Counted from the stretch's first letter, positions 1 to 12,821 are shown. The stretch is DNA of 64,000 nt from Agelaius tricolor (GCA_023055355.1 JALJCS010000004.1:33529244-33593243); one strand, 5' to 3'. The notes: a model not told the origin generated them from the sequence alone. Program-made: numbers and translations.

Positions 1-1880
1 ACTGAGCTCACTGCATTGAGACAGGGTCTAAAATCTGACATCATGGTTAGATGTGATTGGGCCTGACTAGTTAATCCCACTTGTGTTGATGGGAGATCAG
101 ATACTGGAAAACGAAGGATTCACATGCACTCACTGCTGTTAACAAGTCCTCAGTGGGATGTCAGCTATGAAAGGAGTAGAAGAACTCTGTACTAAAGTGA
201 TTATTGCTCTCCCAGACCAATATGGATGACTGCTGAGAGCAGTTTACACTCATGGGGCAGAACAAGGATCTCACTCCCGTGCAAATTGTGTCTGCTTTGA
301 AGTCAAGGAAATTCCATTAGCAGAGAACAAGTGTGAGATCAGAATCAAACACCAAAGAGTTGTGATCTTCCTGCTGCTAAGAGGCAAGTACAGAGACTGC
401 CTTTTTCAGAGCTTGCTGCTGTGTGAGCTGACTTTTGCTTTGCATAATTATAATTGACTGCAGCCATACCCAGGGAAGGGAGTGGTGATGTTCAATGCAG
501 GCACACACAGACAAAAGCCAAGGGCAGATGCCTGCAGAATATTGATAACAGAATAATGCTGGTTGGCAGAAGAGTGGATATATAGCAGCAAATCTCTGAA
601 TCTCATTCACATGCACTTTGAAGGCCATTGGCACAGCTGGTTATGGAAATTAAAAGAATTATAACTCCATGGTTTCCGTCTCCTTCCTTCTGGGTTTTTC
701 TTTCAGACCAAACACTGCACATGTGCCAAAGTACCAACATCAAGTAAAGAAGTGCAAGCATGAAGACAGGGTCACCTTTTCATATGTTTTTCCATATGTG
801 GATTGTGAGAGAAAGCATGCTGTTGCATGAGAGCGTATGAGGGAGGATCAAAGCCCAAGATTTAGCATGGAAAGGTCAGGTGCAGTGCTGTCTGAACAGC
901 CTGTTCAAGACCCAGCAGCTTTAGGATTGTCAGAAGTCATACAAATCACCGAGTAGGTAAGTCTGAATTCTCTGCCACCCTGTTCCTGTACAGACAGCTC
1001 CTGGCTGGTGTCCCACCTTTATGCCCAGTGTGGGAGGTAGAAGCACTTAAAGCCAAGACAACATATTTTCTGGACATTTTATAACTCAGCTCCAGGGACT
1101 CTTGTTTCCTGATTGCTCTTCTCTTGCATTAGCCCTCCTGTCAAATGTCACAGTTGGGAGATTTGAGGGAGAGTTTAGTTCTGTCTGTCCATATTTTTTT
1201 TCTCATTTCTTTTCCCCAGAAACTCAAGAAAATGAAATGCTGGGCTCCTCTCCCTTTTCAGATTACCAGAGCCAATACAAACACCAGATAGTGGCTTCCT
1301 CATCTGTAGCTGCTCTGTCTTGGCAGAGCTGTGGCTGCTTGCTGATGTTCCCTGGCAGGGAGGGACCTCTCTGTTTGTGGGATGCTGGTAATGCTTCGTA
1401 ATGGCAATGGTTAAAAGCAACTTGCACACCTCATTTTAACTCACAAGGAATAATTCTTCTGTTGACAGGGGCAGTGACAATGTATTAGATTATCCTCTAG
1501 ATTGTTCTAGTAGTCTCTGGGGCTCGTTAAAATGGCCTGTTTTGAGAATCATGCGAACATAAAGAGCTTTTATCATATCTTTTATTTTCCTCCTATGTTC
1601 CTTTGTTGGGGAACAGAGACTGTCTTTCAGACTGACACATCTGCTTCAGGAATTAAGAATGGAGATCTTTATATTATCCCAGTAAGGTGATGCAAAATCA
1701 AGGTTATCCAGCTAAAATCAACTCTTTTTTAAACCCTTGATTATGGTCTAGAGTTCCTTATGTTTTCTTACTGCTACACAAAAAAAGTCATTCTGACACC
1801 CAAACCTAGCATCCCACTGGGGTGTGTGTGCCACTTCTGCTTCTGCTCCAATCCTGGAGTGGCTAAGGAAGTCACTCAAT
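1..1880. other. Single-copy non-coding DNA
   Basis: AT-rich sequence with no recognisable gene, RNA or transposon. The longest frame is about 100 codons (1102-1401, plus) and overlaps an 84-codon minus frame; neither resembles a protein family. A good splice-donor-like string lies at about 955-960 (TAG followed by GTAAGT) but has no convincing partner acceptor. The interval ends where the tail of a minus-strand CR1 begins. Confidence 0.6.
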
Positions 1881-2600
1881 TATAGAATCATAGAGTGATT
1901 TGTATTGGAATAGACCTTGAAGATCATCCCCTTCTAACTCCTTCCCATGCCTCCCACTAGACCAGGTCGCCCAGAGCCCCATCCAGCCTGGCCTTGAACA
2001 CTTCCAGGAATGGGGCATCCAAGATTTCTCTGGGCAACACCTTCAGTGCCTCACTACCCTCTCAAAAAGTTTCTTTCAAACAGATTATCTAAAATAATTT
2101 CCACTTGTCTAATCAGTGCCTGCCCTTGTAAAAAGTTCTTCTACAGCTCTCTTGAAATGCTAGAAGGTATTTTAAGGTCTCCCCAAATCTTTCTGTTCTC
2201 CAGGCTGAGCAACCTCAACTATCTCAGTGCATGCTCCTGGGAGAGATGTCCTGTCCCTCTGATCATCATAGCTGTCCTCTTGACTCACTCCAATAAATCC
2301 ATGTCCTTCTTATGTTGAAGACCCAAGAGCTGATGCAGCCCTGCAGGTGGGGTCTCAGCAGAGCAGAGCAGAGGGATAGAATCTCCTCCCCTCCCCTGCC
2401 CACAGTACTCTGGATGCAACCCAAGACATGACTGGCTTTCTGGGCTGTGAGTGCCCATGGCTGGTTCATGGTGAGTTTCTTGTCAGATCCAAGCCCTTCT
2501 CCTCAAGTCTGCTTTCAGTCCAGTCTCCATTCAACATATATTTGTGTTTGGGATTGCCCCTACCCATTTGAAGGATCTTTCACTTGGTTCTTAGCACCTG
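1881..2600 (-). mobile_element. CR1 LINE, 5'-truncated copy
   Basis: Read on the minus strand this is the 3' end of a CR1 non-LTR retrotransposon. The 3' tail is at 1881-1900, with ATAGAATCATAGAG being the reversed ATTCTATG-type tail. It is followed by the 3' UTR and then the C-terminal part of the reverse-transcriptase ORF. Diagnostic stretches, as seen on the plus strand, are the text around 1965-2000 (accaggtcgcccagagcccc), the run near 2280 (tgactcactccaataaatcc) and the pair at 2340-2510 encoding the conserved 'ILGCI...' and 'YSAL..PHL' region. All frames are broken, so it is a dead copy. The 5' boundary is soft: clear similarity fades at about 2592, and a short similar patch near 2647-2660 may mean the copy extends further after an insertion. 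Confidence 0.93.
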
Positions 2601-2891
2601 CAAAGGCTGGCAGCCAACATCCAACATCCTGCAGCTGTGAAAAGTCATGAGGCTTCTGCCTTCACCATTTTGAATCTTCCATAACCAATGAGAGATGGTG
2701 TTTTTTTGCTAAGAATAGAAATACTAAAGGGGCTGTAGGATGGTAACAACAGTGTATGGTATGATAAACAAAACTATTAAACACTCCTGTCATTGTGCAG
2801 GTCACCTTGGCTTGGGTCACCATGAAACGGGTGATGTTACAGAGTGGGGCATATGACCCAAGACCTGTGATGATCATCAAAGGACAGGCAG

Positions 2892-2921
2892 TGCCCACTC
2901 TGCTGCTGCCCACTCTGCTGC
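2892..2921. repeat. 15-bp tandem duplication, 2 copies
   Basis: The unit TGCCCACTCTGCTGC occurs twice back to back with no mismatch. Identity of the copies suggests a fairly recent slippage duplication. No function is implied. Confidence 0.9.
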
Positions 2922-3337
2922 AGAGGACAGGACAGCCATGGGGGTGAGTCCTGGGGAAAGAGCTGATAGTACACTGCTAAGGACCTGCCTTTACTCACTG
3001 GTCAAGGGCTTCATTTCAGAGAAAACCAATAAGAAACAAAGAGCCCATATTGAAAGAGAAATGGATCCAAAATGATGGGTTGTATTAAATTTGGCACTGA
3101 CTTGCAGAGTCTATCAAGAGTGGGGATCACAGGGATTGGCTGTAATATTGTCACATTTTCTGAAGCATGGCACTGTGTAAATTATTGAAGGAAGAAATAT
3201 TGACTCAGTCCTGCTGTCACCATCCTAAAATATTAGGCTAGTGAGAGTGCTTTCACTGCAATTTATGATCCTTCAAATGAAGATCAAAATGTGATTTAAA
3301 AAAAAAAATCCAACAGCAAATCAGAGGACAGTGAAAT

Positions 3338-3360
3338 CTAGCTGCCTGAGAGGCAGCTAG
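3338..3360. repeat. Perfect 10-bp hairpin, 3-nt loop
   Basis: CTAGCTGCCT, loop GAG, AGGCAGCTAG. The stem is perfect and GC-rich for this region. It could be a chance inverted repeat; there is no terminator or gene context. Confidence 0.85.
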
Positions 3361-3994
3361 GGTCTCTTTGTACTCATGTCCCCATCTGAAGTCAGGCAAA
3401 CACCACAGTCTGGCTGTGGCTCCCAGACTGGAATATTCATCTGCAGAACTCAGCTTTCCTTATGCAGGATTTTTTTATTTTCTTCAATCCAGAAAGTCTG
3501 CTTGTTATTAGTCTAGTGACCTGACACACTAGTGACAGCTCTTGCCCTTAGGAAGTTTCTTTATACAGAACTGACATTTGTCCATCTAAGCCCAGTTGCA
3601 CACAGGATTGCCACCCTCCTGCATGCAGCCTCAATTGCAAGAGGAGAGTTTCAGAGTGTCCTGCTTCTTCCCATCCATCCATTTACATGGAAGTTCATGG
3701 GATATCATGGGGTATCTCACACTATATATTTTTTTTTTACTGTGAGGAGCCTTTCTAGCTGGTAGGAGCAACAATGACAACAACACTGGCACTTTTACAA
3801 ATAGGATGATGTTGAAACATCAAATTCACTACCCAAACTACTTTCAGTAAAATTGATTTCTTTCTAGAATTAAAACACAGATGCTAGGATGCTCTGCGGA
3901 AATGCAGATAAAGATGGGATTTTAATGATATCCACTATGGTTTGCTGTTATAATGAACTCCTGTTCCCAGTGACTCAGAAACAATGAAAGCTGG

Positions 3995-5525
3995 GGGCAG
4001 CCTTGACAGTAATGACCATAAGATGGTGGAGTGCACTATTGAATGAAGAAGTAGCAGGACAGTGTGCAAGAATACAACCATGAATTTCAGGAGAGCTAAC
4101 TTCAGGCCCCTTAGGGGTCTCCTTGGAAGAATCCCATGGGAATAGACCCTTCAGGCAAAAGGGGTCCAAGAGCGTTGGTCAAAATTCCAGGACCGCTTCC
4201 TCTGGGCCCAAGACCAATGCATCCCAATGAGAAAGAAATCAGGACAAGAGGACAAGAAACCCCCATGTGTGAATAAAGAACTCCTCTCATTACTCAAGTA
4301 TAAGGAAGAAGTACACAGGAGGTGGAAGTGTGGTCAGCCCACTTGGAGTGAATGTAGACAGGTGATCACAGTAAGTAGAAATTAAATTAGAAAGGCTGAG
4401 GCCCATCTGGAATTAAATCTGGTCAAGGATGTCAAGGATAAAAAAAGGGCTTTTTCAAATACATCAATAACAAAAGGAAAACAATGGGCCCATTAGTAAA
4501 AGAAGAGGAGATTGAGGTATCAGAGAACACAGAGGAGACATGAGTTATTGGAAGACTTCTTTGCATCTGTTTTTACTGACAAGACCAGCCCTCGGTATTC
4601 CCTGACCCAGGAGACCAGGGTAAAGGAATGTTGGAAGGAAGACTTTCCCTTGGTCAAGGAGGATTAGGTTGGAAGCCATCTAGACAAACCTGGCATTTCC
4701 AAGTCCATGGGCCGTGAGTGGATGCATCCACGAGTGCTCAGAGAGCTGGTGGACACCACTGCAAGGCTCCTCATGATCATCTTTAAAAGGTCATGGAGAC
4801 TCGGAGAGGTGCTGAGGACTGGAAGCAAGCAAATAGCACCGTGGCCCAGAAATATTTAACTTGTTAATTCATTACTTGTAAGAAGGGACATGTGTCTCCT
4901 CAGCAAATTCATTGAGAACACAATGCTGGGAGGAATGGCCAGCGCTCTGGAGTGCTGTGCAGCCCTTCAGAAGGACTTTGGCAGGTTGGAGAGATGGGCA
5001 GAGAAGAGACATCTGAAAGTCAACAAAGGCAAATGAAGGATCCTGCACCTGGGGAGAAACAGCCTCAGGTACCTGGGGCTGCCCTGCTGGGGAGCAGCTC
5101 TGAGGAAAAGAACCTGGGGGTCCGGGTGGACAAGAAGCTGTCCATGAGCCAGCAGCGTGACCAAGAATACTGATGGTATCCTGGGGGGCATGAGGAAGAG
5201 CATTGCCAGAAGGTGGAGGGAGGTGATCCTATCCCTCTACTCAGCCCTGCTGAAGCCACATCTGGAGTGCCATGTCCCGTTCTGAACTCCTCAGGACAAG
5301 AGAAACATGGAGTTCCTGGAGCAGGTCCAGGAAGGCAACAAAGTTGACTGAGGGACTTGAGTGTCTCTCTCACAAAGACAGGCTGCAAGAATCGGGCCTG
5401 CTCAGCCTCAAGAACAGATGATTGAGAGGGGACACCACCAATGTCTGTTAGCATCCAAAGGGAGGGTGTCAAGAGGATGGACCAGGCTCTTCTCAGTGGT
5501 GCCAAGCTGTAGGATTGGCCACAGA
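3995..5525 (+). mobile_element. CR1 LINE ORF2 remnant with internal deletion
   Basis: Conceptual translation in shifting frames matches the CR1 ORF2 order. The endonuclease C-terminus (Ser-Asn-Asp-His at 4008-4019, in the position of the catalytic SDH) comes first. Then come an FRRANF-like motif near 4084, the VYRRWK-like motif near 4312-4330, an ELNL motif near 4410, the DFFASVFT-like motif near 4553-4580, HKSMG..GMHPRVLREL near 4700-4750 and IFKRSWR-GEV near 4780-4810. A one-base frameshift at about 4808 separates GEV from EDW. Most of the RT palm is missing between about 4860 and 4893. Sequence resumes at the position of the polymerase FADD box, which here reads Phe-Ile-Glu-Asn (4908-4919), and continues through LGV.VDKKLSMSQQ near 5115-5150 to about 5525. 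The 3' UTR and tail are absent. The copy is dead: stops, frameshifts and a lost catalytic box. Confidence 0.93.
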
Positions 5526-8281
5526 TGAAGCTTTGCTATCCCCAAGTCCTAAGCACTTCTGACTTTTGGTATCCTCTAAACACAGAAGTCCATGCCTTAA
5601 CCTGGATTATTTTGTATTGGCTAGAGGATGTGGTTATAATGGAAAAGACAACATAAAAAGATAGTTCAGAAAATAATTGATTCTATATTAATAATGTCAT
5701 TCCTCAATTCTGTGGGAGTTCTATTTCTATAAAGGGGCATGCTTATAAGGGACAACACCAGTTTTTGGCAAAAGATTTCCATGTTTGCGTACAATTATCT
5801 GCTAAAGCTTGTACCAAACAAGCTTCTAATCATTAAGTAGTATTACAAACATACCTGGAAGTTTTCACTTTAAATTGCAATTCTTAACTCTTATACATGT
5901 GCCTGTGTGACCAGCCTGGGAAAGTGCAGGACAACCCGCAACTCACATGGGATAATGGCAGATGACATGAGGTGTGATCTGTGCTGTGATTTCAATTGCA
6001 GCCCCCCCTGCAGCAGCAGTTACATCTGGAAAACACACAAGGATAAACTAGCAGCAGCTTTGCCATTTTGGGACAGTGTTTGGACTAATTCAGTGAGGTC
6101 ATCATCCTTGTGGTACTGAAATCAACAATATTTCTGTCTGGGGGGAGGGGAGATAGGGTCATGAGAAGCAATGGCTCCTAAATTACAGTGACATTTCCCT
6201 ATCCCTAGGATCAGGTGATTTTTTACTATTTAAAATCCAAATTACAGGTCAGCATTCCATAGTAATACTTCAGGTACATGAAGAAGTGAGACATGGGTGT
6301 GTTTTCCTTTGTTCTATTAATAAACACTGAATAGCTTTGAATTATACATTTCCTCATATTATGAGCAACACTGTGAAGAAGCTATGCTGCTGGCCAACCC
6401 TATACATCAAAGTGAAGGTGTGTTACCTTAATTAGCAGGTAAAACAGACAGCAGGTGACGAGATGCTGCCTGCTTTGAAGATAATGATTGAAAATCGTAG
6501 CTCTGTGTCAAGCCAACACCCTTCACTTTACCTCCTCATGACTCTGGTTGAGATGACAAAAGGGAAGGGTAGGAGAATTCTGCTCTGACATCTAATGCGA
6601 AGAACACCCCATCCTTCTGCCTCAGGAAGATGAGGAGGGTGCTCTGTGGTTAGAATAGAAACTACATTGAAGCAAGTTCACCTGTCCTCCCCTGGGCTTT
6701 GGATTGCTCTAAAGGCATAAGATGTTTGTTTACCCAAGGAGGAGAAACACTGAGTACTTTTATGTTTCATGACAGGAGGTTATTCTGTACTTTCTTATGA
6801 ATACAGAGCTTAACTGAGAGGCAGCTTTGATCAACTGTACCCACAGGGAGAGATTTTAAAAATAGCTGAACAAAGTAGACCCTCTATGTGCAATTTTCCA
6901 AAATATTAGGTATGATAATGAGTCATGAACATCATTGTCAGAATTAGCCACTGATTGCAAAAGAAATAATTATTGACAAAAAGTGAGTTAACCCTAGAAA
7001 TCTCATGCCTATTTACTTCAGATTTATTTCACTGACAAAAAATGCAATAAAAATTCTTCCTACTCTTTGTAGCTTTCTGTAAGACTTATACTAGCAGGTA
7101 GAAACTGCACCTTTCAATAAGCTCACACACAGATGAACTACCATAATTCCTAAGGTGAACACAGTCGGATGATTAGTAGAAGTTATCTTCAAAGGGTAAG
7201 CAAGAAAAAGGATTCTCTTGAGCCACTGAGTAGCATTTTTATTGGAGTTGAGCTTGACTGCTCAAAATTTCTTTGAAAAACAACCCTGTATAATTTTTTA
7301 GATTCCAGCTATACTTTGCAGAATAAATAAAAATGAATTATTTATGTGTTTTCTGGCATAGTTTTTTCCATATTATGGACTTGTGCTGCAGAGGTATTAG
7401 AATCTGTTATTGTGCAGAAATTTTATCTGGGCATGGGAACCCTTTCCAGTTGCACACAAGGCCTGTTAAGGATCTGATTCAGTTGTGAGGATAGGATAAA
7501 CCCTTGCATTAAGATAAGTGAACTGTCTTATACTTGGTTCTTATGTTGTCACTGTAAGAGCTAGATAAACATGTGAGAAAATATTCTGGGATGTTTTTAT
7601 AGAGCGTTTAACAGAAGAGAGGTACCTATGTCTATTTTAAAAAGGGGTCCTACAGACAACGTACGGTGAACTACTGAAAATATATTCTGCACAGACCCTC
7701 AGATCACACATGCAGGCTTCTCTTGGTAATATTTCATTGAGTTCTGGTGTAGAGGTCAGGTTTTGAATGAATACTGTTTATTTACTTCCACAGTCTCTGC
7801 AATGCAGCTAAATCTGCATCAGGGCCTATAAGTGATCACAATGTATCAAACTCTGTTGGGAAATTTAAACAAACATTTTCTGAGATTAGAAATTATTTTG
7901 CTTTTTACTTTCCATAACAAATTTGTAATGATTTGTTAATGCTGTTTATTTTAACTGCTGACTAAGTCTGTGAGACTGAAATATTCTTTGCAAGCCTGGA
8001 ATAGTGAGAGCAGCAGTACAAACCTAAATCCTGGCAATGTCCAATAGTTTGTTTGATTTATACAAGCTTTGTGACATTTACAGTGTAGGTGCTAAGAGAA
8101 AACTTGCTCTGTGGTAATCTAAAGATGCTTTTGATTTATAGTGGATCTATATGATCAGGCTAGAGGTGTTTGAATAAAAGGTTACTGTGTAACTCATAAA
8201 GAAACAGAACAGAGATTAATGTTTCAAATGCATGAGGAAAAGTCATAGATGATTAAGAAATTTAATGTCCTTGCAATTACA

Positions 8282-8309
8282 ATTGTTACCAGACCGAGAT
8301 GGTAACAAT
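8282..8309. repeat. Perfect 10-bp hairpin, 8-nt loop
   Basis: ATTGTTACCA, an 8-nt loop (GACCGAGA), then TGGTAACAAT. It stands in AT-rich single-copy DNA. It may be chance or a dimeric binding site; nothing nearby decides this. Confidence 0.85.
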
Positions 8310-8500
8310 CTCCACTGACACTTGGATAGTCACTTGATGGATTATTATAACTAAAAAGAAAAGATAAGGAAAATAATGATAAATAAGAAATGGTGGTTCT
8401 TTTTATAAATCAGGTCTACAAAAGAATTTGCTCTGTCTGGTACCACCAACCTATCTGAAAGTGAGAATATGTGCTAGTCATCCTCATACAGAAGGTTTGG

Positions 8501-8510
8501 TTTCAGTTTC
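8501..8510. promoter_or_regulatory. ISRE-like motif (TTTCAGTTTC)
   Basis: The string fits the interferon-stimulated response core TTTCNNTTTC (GAAANNGAAA on the other strand), and a further inverted GAAA lies just downstream in AGTGAAAT. Such 8-base cores occur by chance in 64 kb, and no promoter or gene is visible nearby. Confidence 0.15.
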
Positions 8511-9046
8511 AGTGAAATATTTCTTATGATTCTTATACAAAGCCAGCCCAGGAGAGTTGCATATGACTGCTGTACCTGATGGCAGTCCTCCAAGGACGCT
8601 TTTACAATCAGATATATTTTCAAATTAACCAAACAAAGAAATAAGGCAATTTGCTGCTACTCTGCAAGGCCTTTTTTTGAAATAAATGGAGCAGATGCCA
8701 CCTTAGTTTCTGTGCTTTATTGATTGCTTTATAAAATATGCTTTTCTTTTAAAAATACACTCTGAGTTGGCCTGCTGACCCTGGGAATACAAACCTTATT
8801 ACTCCAGTTTAAACACTTGCCAGTGTGTAGACAGTTAACAAAGCTAAATCCTCTCCCAGCTGAACACCAGATTCCCTGGGGAATTCAATCAGGCTACTTT
8901 ATTCTGGTCTTTTAAAAAGTCAGGTCAAATAGCTGTTTGAATTGTAATGATCTCCATGTGAATTCTGGTTTTGATAGCAAATGCTGATACCTCTTCACTT
9001 CCAGACAGATTTATTAATTGGCTATCTTCTGTCATATGCAATGTGA

Positions 9047-9076
9047 TGCTGCTGCTGCTGTTGCTGCTGCGTTGCT
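9047..9076. repeat. Short imperfect (TGC)n microsatellite
   Basis: About nine TGC/CTG units with two interruptions. In one plus frame it encodes a leucine run, which makes a local open frame (8971-9216) look protein-like. No start context, splice structure or homologue supports coding. Confidence 0.85.
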
Positions 9077-11521
9077 GGTTTTTTACTCACATCCAAACCT
9101 TTAATTGTGTAAATAAGATAAATGAGGGAGCCATGAGCCCTGCTATCTTGAGATACCAGCTGATACCGAGTCTTCTGCTACACTTAGTAGATGTATTAAG
9201 AGTTATGACAAGATAAGTTGTTAAAAGGTACTATCCATGTCTGTATACATGTCCTCATTCTGGACCAGATCAGTGAGAGTGGGCAGGACCAAGGTTTTGT
9301 GTTATTCGATACCATCTTACATTGTTGCCAGGGGCAGGGAAAGGGACTCTTTCTCTCACTTCCAAGAAGAAAGGGTGTTCCTTTTGGTCGGGGGGGTAAA
9401 GCGGGCAGAGAGTCTGTCCACTATTGCTTCATTGTCCTGGGCTTGGTGAGCATTTTGCAGTTGGATCATCCTCTCCTTGTACCCTTTTGTAATTTAGTAT
9501 TGTTCCTGCTACTATTTCTTATCTTATTGATGCTTCTGGTAAATTGTTCTTATCACCGCACATGATCTTTGCCATTTGTGCTTCCATCTAGAGGGGAGGA
9601 GAAATGAGTGCCGGCACAGCTTCACTGGAACCACTAAATTGGGGAATACTGTTCCTAAACCACAACCATCCAAAACGGTGCAGTTTGGAAAGATTCAGGA
9701 GGACTTCTTGATTCATTTCATCTCACCTGCACTTCCCCTAGGCATGGTGTTAAGAATAATGTTACAGAAGGATCCCAATATGGCTATAGCAATCCTTAAG
9801 AGCTTCTCAGCAGACTGAATGCATGAGAAAGCATTGAGAAAGCATTTAATTATTACTGGGGTTTTTTTTGTTTTAATTAATTCTTTGGTTTTTTATACCA
9901 CTTTCATCCACCCAGCAAATGATGGAAGATAAGCAGCAAGCAGACATTCAGAGTCTGACAGTTTTCACTCCTAGTTCAACCTTACAGCCTTGAAAACAGT
10001 AGTAATATGTTAAGTCACTATGGCTGTTCCCACTCCCAGCACGGTTAAATTTTGTTCACTTTTTAAAAATTATCTTGCTGTCTATCACAATATTTCCTGC
10101 AGCCGTTGTCACCATGGTAAAGTCCTTCTAGACCAGAATCTAATCTTCCTCAATCAAGGACAATGGCTGCATTTTTAAACTCAAAATCTCTGGAAATTAA
10201 CTACTATTCAGACATATAATAATATAATTTCTTTTTGAATGGTAGAAATAGATACACTTTTCTCTTTTTGATTTTTCATTGAACTTTGTCTGATTTTTTT
10301 CTGGAATAATTATTCAACTACTTCAAAGGAGTACTTTCACTAGGCCTATTTTGCCTGAGTTTTACCCCAAATCTTTAAAAACAATGGCAGTACATATTTG
10401 CTTTTATTAAGTGGTTGCTTATATGCTTTATTGAACAGCATTCTAAATGAATTGATCATGGTTTAAGTTCTATTCGAGTAAAAGACTGGGTCTGAACTTT
10501 CCTTCAGGTAGATTTTGTGGAAGTACAGCCAGTAAGACAGTTGTATATCCCAAAGACACCACTCATCAGAAAGTGGCACCTAAAGATTTAGACATTGGTC
10601 CTTTTTGTGCAGGGGACATTTATGCCAGTGGGTATTTGCTGCATTTGTCTGCTTGTTAGGAAGGATTCAGAGCATTCAGTGGTCACTTAAAACATCTGTG
10701 TCCAGTTGCATACCATGGTTAGTAAAGCACTAACTTTACTCATAACGAAATGCCTCTTTTGAGGAACAGTGTTACCATTTTCCTTGACGTTCCAGAGAAA
10801 ACCTCTAGACAATGACCTAAAGACTTACACTGAGACCACTGAGAATGTTGACAATAAATTTATCTAGGAATGCATATGCTGAGTGTTTTCCTAACTCACT
10901 GTGCTGCTATACCTTACTTGGAGTGAATTCAGTGTAAATCAAGAAATGTGGAGACAGAGGGTAAAATATATTGTAGTGGTCTGTTGTTTCAATTACAGTG
11001 ATCTCACACATGTTTAACTGGCTGAAAGGCCATAAAAACAAAAGTCCCATACAGAAGCATATCTTGAAGGGCTTTCTAAGCCTGAGCTAGTGTCTGTTAA
11101 ATGTTATTTCTGCCTTCAGGTTACATCAACACTGGCACTGTAAGGGCTTAAGTGCTCGAGTCCCACCACCTGGAGCAGTGCAGTCATACCCTGTATTTCC
11201 TGTGGTGGTCAGCAGGCACTGGTTGATGCCTGACCATTCCTTCATCTGACACATGTACACCTCCCCTTTCAGCCCTGGTACTGGCAGATGACCATGTTAA
11301 AAAAACTCACAGTTCCCTGATTCCCTGTAAAAAGTGACCTAAATAAAGAGAAGTTCAAAGTTTTAGGTATTTCGGCTGTGTCCATTGCATAGTCTGCATG
11401 CTCCTGTTTCCACCTGCCAAAGACCTGTAGCTCAGAATTTAGGGGTGGCAGGAGTGTCATGCATCCTGCCAGCCACCTGTGATACAATCTGTGCCTTGTC
11501 TCTTCTAGGGTTTTACCAAAG

Positions 11522-11547
11522 TGTGCTACTATGCTTGTGCTACTATG
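11522..11547. repeat. 12-bp direct repeat, 2 copies, 2-bp spacer
   Basis: TGTGCTACTATG occurs at 11522-11533 and again at 11536-11547, directly before the purine tract. It looks like a small slippage duplication at the edge of low-complexity DNA. Confidence 0.85.
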
Positions 11548-11661
11548 AAAAAGAGGAAGGGAAAGAGAAAGAAGGAAAGAAAAAAAAAAAAGAGAAAGAG
11601 AAAAAAAGAAAGAAAAGAAAAAGAAAAAGAAAAAGAAAAAGAAGAAAAAGAAAGGGAGAAA
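11547..11661. repeat. 115-nt uninterrupted homopurine tract
   Basis: Every base on the plus strand from 11547 to 11661 is A or G, arranged as irregular GAAA, AAAGA and AAAAAG units with a 13-base A-rich core around 11580. Lysine/arginine-rich plus frames and Phe/Ser-rich minus frames here are artefacts of this composition. Mirror-like homopurine tracts of this length can adopt triplex structures. It could also be an expanded retrotransposon poly(A) tail, but no element body is recognisable upstream. Confidence 0.9.
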
Positions 11662-12821
11662 TAGCCTCCTGTCTTATTAACAGCGTAGAAATGAATTTTT
11701 GGCTTCCAAGTCATTCAGTTTGGGAGTAGTAGGATAGTCTGAACAGGCATTTTAGCAGTCATGGATTTCTGCCCTGAAGATTTTGCTCAAATTGAAGCGA
11801 CTCACTTCTCACCCAACCGTCTGTGCTGCATAATAGTGGCAGATGGAGAGAGGAAAATCTGGATTTTTTTGCTTTCAAGGAACCACAAAAGTTAATGAGG
11901 TAATGTTGATTGTTCTGCGGTTGTAACTGAAGGAGGTCTCTGCACGTACATTGCTTCCTCTTTCTCTTGTGAGTGAATAGAACAGTGTATGAAAGAAATG
12001 CAGCTGAATCATTATATTAGGGTGTGATAAATCAGATATGAGGAATTATGGGTTAGGAGGTAAGGAGAAATTTTATTTGTTCCTCTTGGAATAGGAGTAG
12101 CATTGTAGAATGCTTCTTTAGTTCCAAAAAATGGCTCTAGTTACAAGAAAAAAAGAGTGATCTAAAAGCTTACATTAGATATTCTTAAAAGTATTTAAGA
12201 CACCATCTCATAGTATCAGTGACACAAAATCCAGCTCTTTTCTCACTTATCACTCACAGCAATTTATCTGTGCAGTATTCTAGCCAAACACAGGAGTAAA
12301 TGTTATTTTTTGGCAAAAATCCTCACTTAAATAACTATTTTGCTATCACCGCTTTTTACCATGGATTTGTGAGCTGCAGGTCTTGACCTTTTCTAAAGAT
12401 CCAACGAAGTTTGTGCCATGGTACATAATTAAGACTGATGGTTATGGTCAAAGTAACATTTCCTTATAAATTTCATCATTTTCTGATCTCTTTGGAGGCA
12501 TGGTGTTTTATAGTGGACGAGGCGTTCACCATTAAAAAGCATTTTCTTTGTTGTTTCCTAGAGAGCCATTCACCAGATTAACAAAACACCAGTTAGGAGC
12601 TAATAAAGGTCCTCTCAGCTAGACTTGAGAGGAGGACGTGCTAATGCCCCCAGGCAAATGCCATTGAAACCAAAATGTCAGGACTGGTCACAAAGACTTT
12701 GACCTGTAATTGCGTCCAGAGAATGAAAAAGCGTGAGAGTTTCCAGGGGAGGAGAAGGGAGCAGTTTTGCCAGGCCATTCACTGCCTGCAATTAGGGACA
12801 GACTTTTTACAGAGAGAGCAG

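Larger units (their letters stand above)
2601..3994. other. Single-copy DNA between two CR1 copies
   Basis: No gene is supported. It holds a perfect 15-bp tandem duplication at 2892-2921 and a 10-bp hairpin at 3338-3360, listed separately, and an A-run at about 3298-3308. Open frames are under 85 codons and unlike any known family. A donor-like GGTGAGTCC at about 2941-2949 has no matching exon structure. Confidence 0.55.
5526..12499. other. Long AT-rich single-copy non-coding block
   Basis: About 7 kb without a recognisable gene or transposon. Frames are short; those around 8971-9565 are leucine-rich only because of a CTG/TGC repeat and pyrimidine runs. Small items listed separately are a hairpin at 8282-8309, an ISRE-like motif at 8501-8510, the TGC repeat at 9047-9076 and the purine tract at 11547-11661. 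There is also an 8-bp inverted repeat, AAGCTTGT with a 5-nt loop, at 5805-5825. Homopolymer T runs occur near 9862 and 10077. Confidence 0.55.

Noticed and set aside
5065..5505. Minus-strand 146-codon open frame
   Set aside because: It is antisense to the plus-strand CR1 ORF2 remnant.
8971..9216. Leucine-rich frame resembling a membrane segment
   Set aside because: The leucine run comes from the TGC/CTG microsatellite; no other gene signal.
11385..11729. Lysine-rich plus frame and Phe/Ser-rich minus frame
   Set aside because: Produced by the homopurine tract at 11547-11661.
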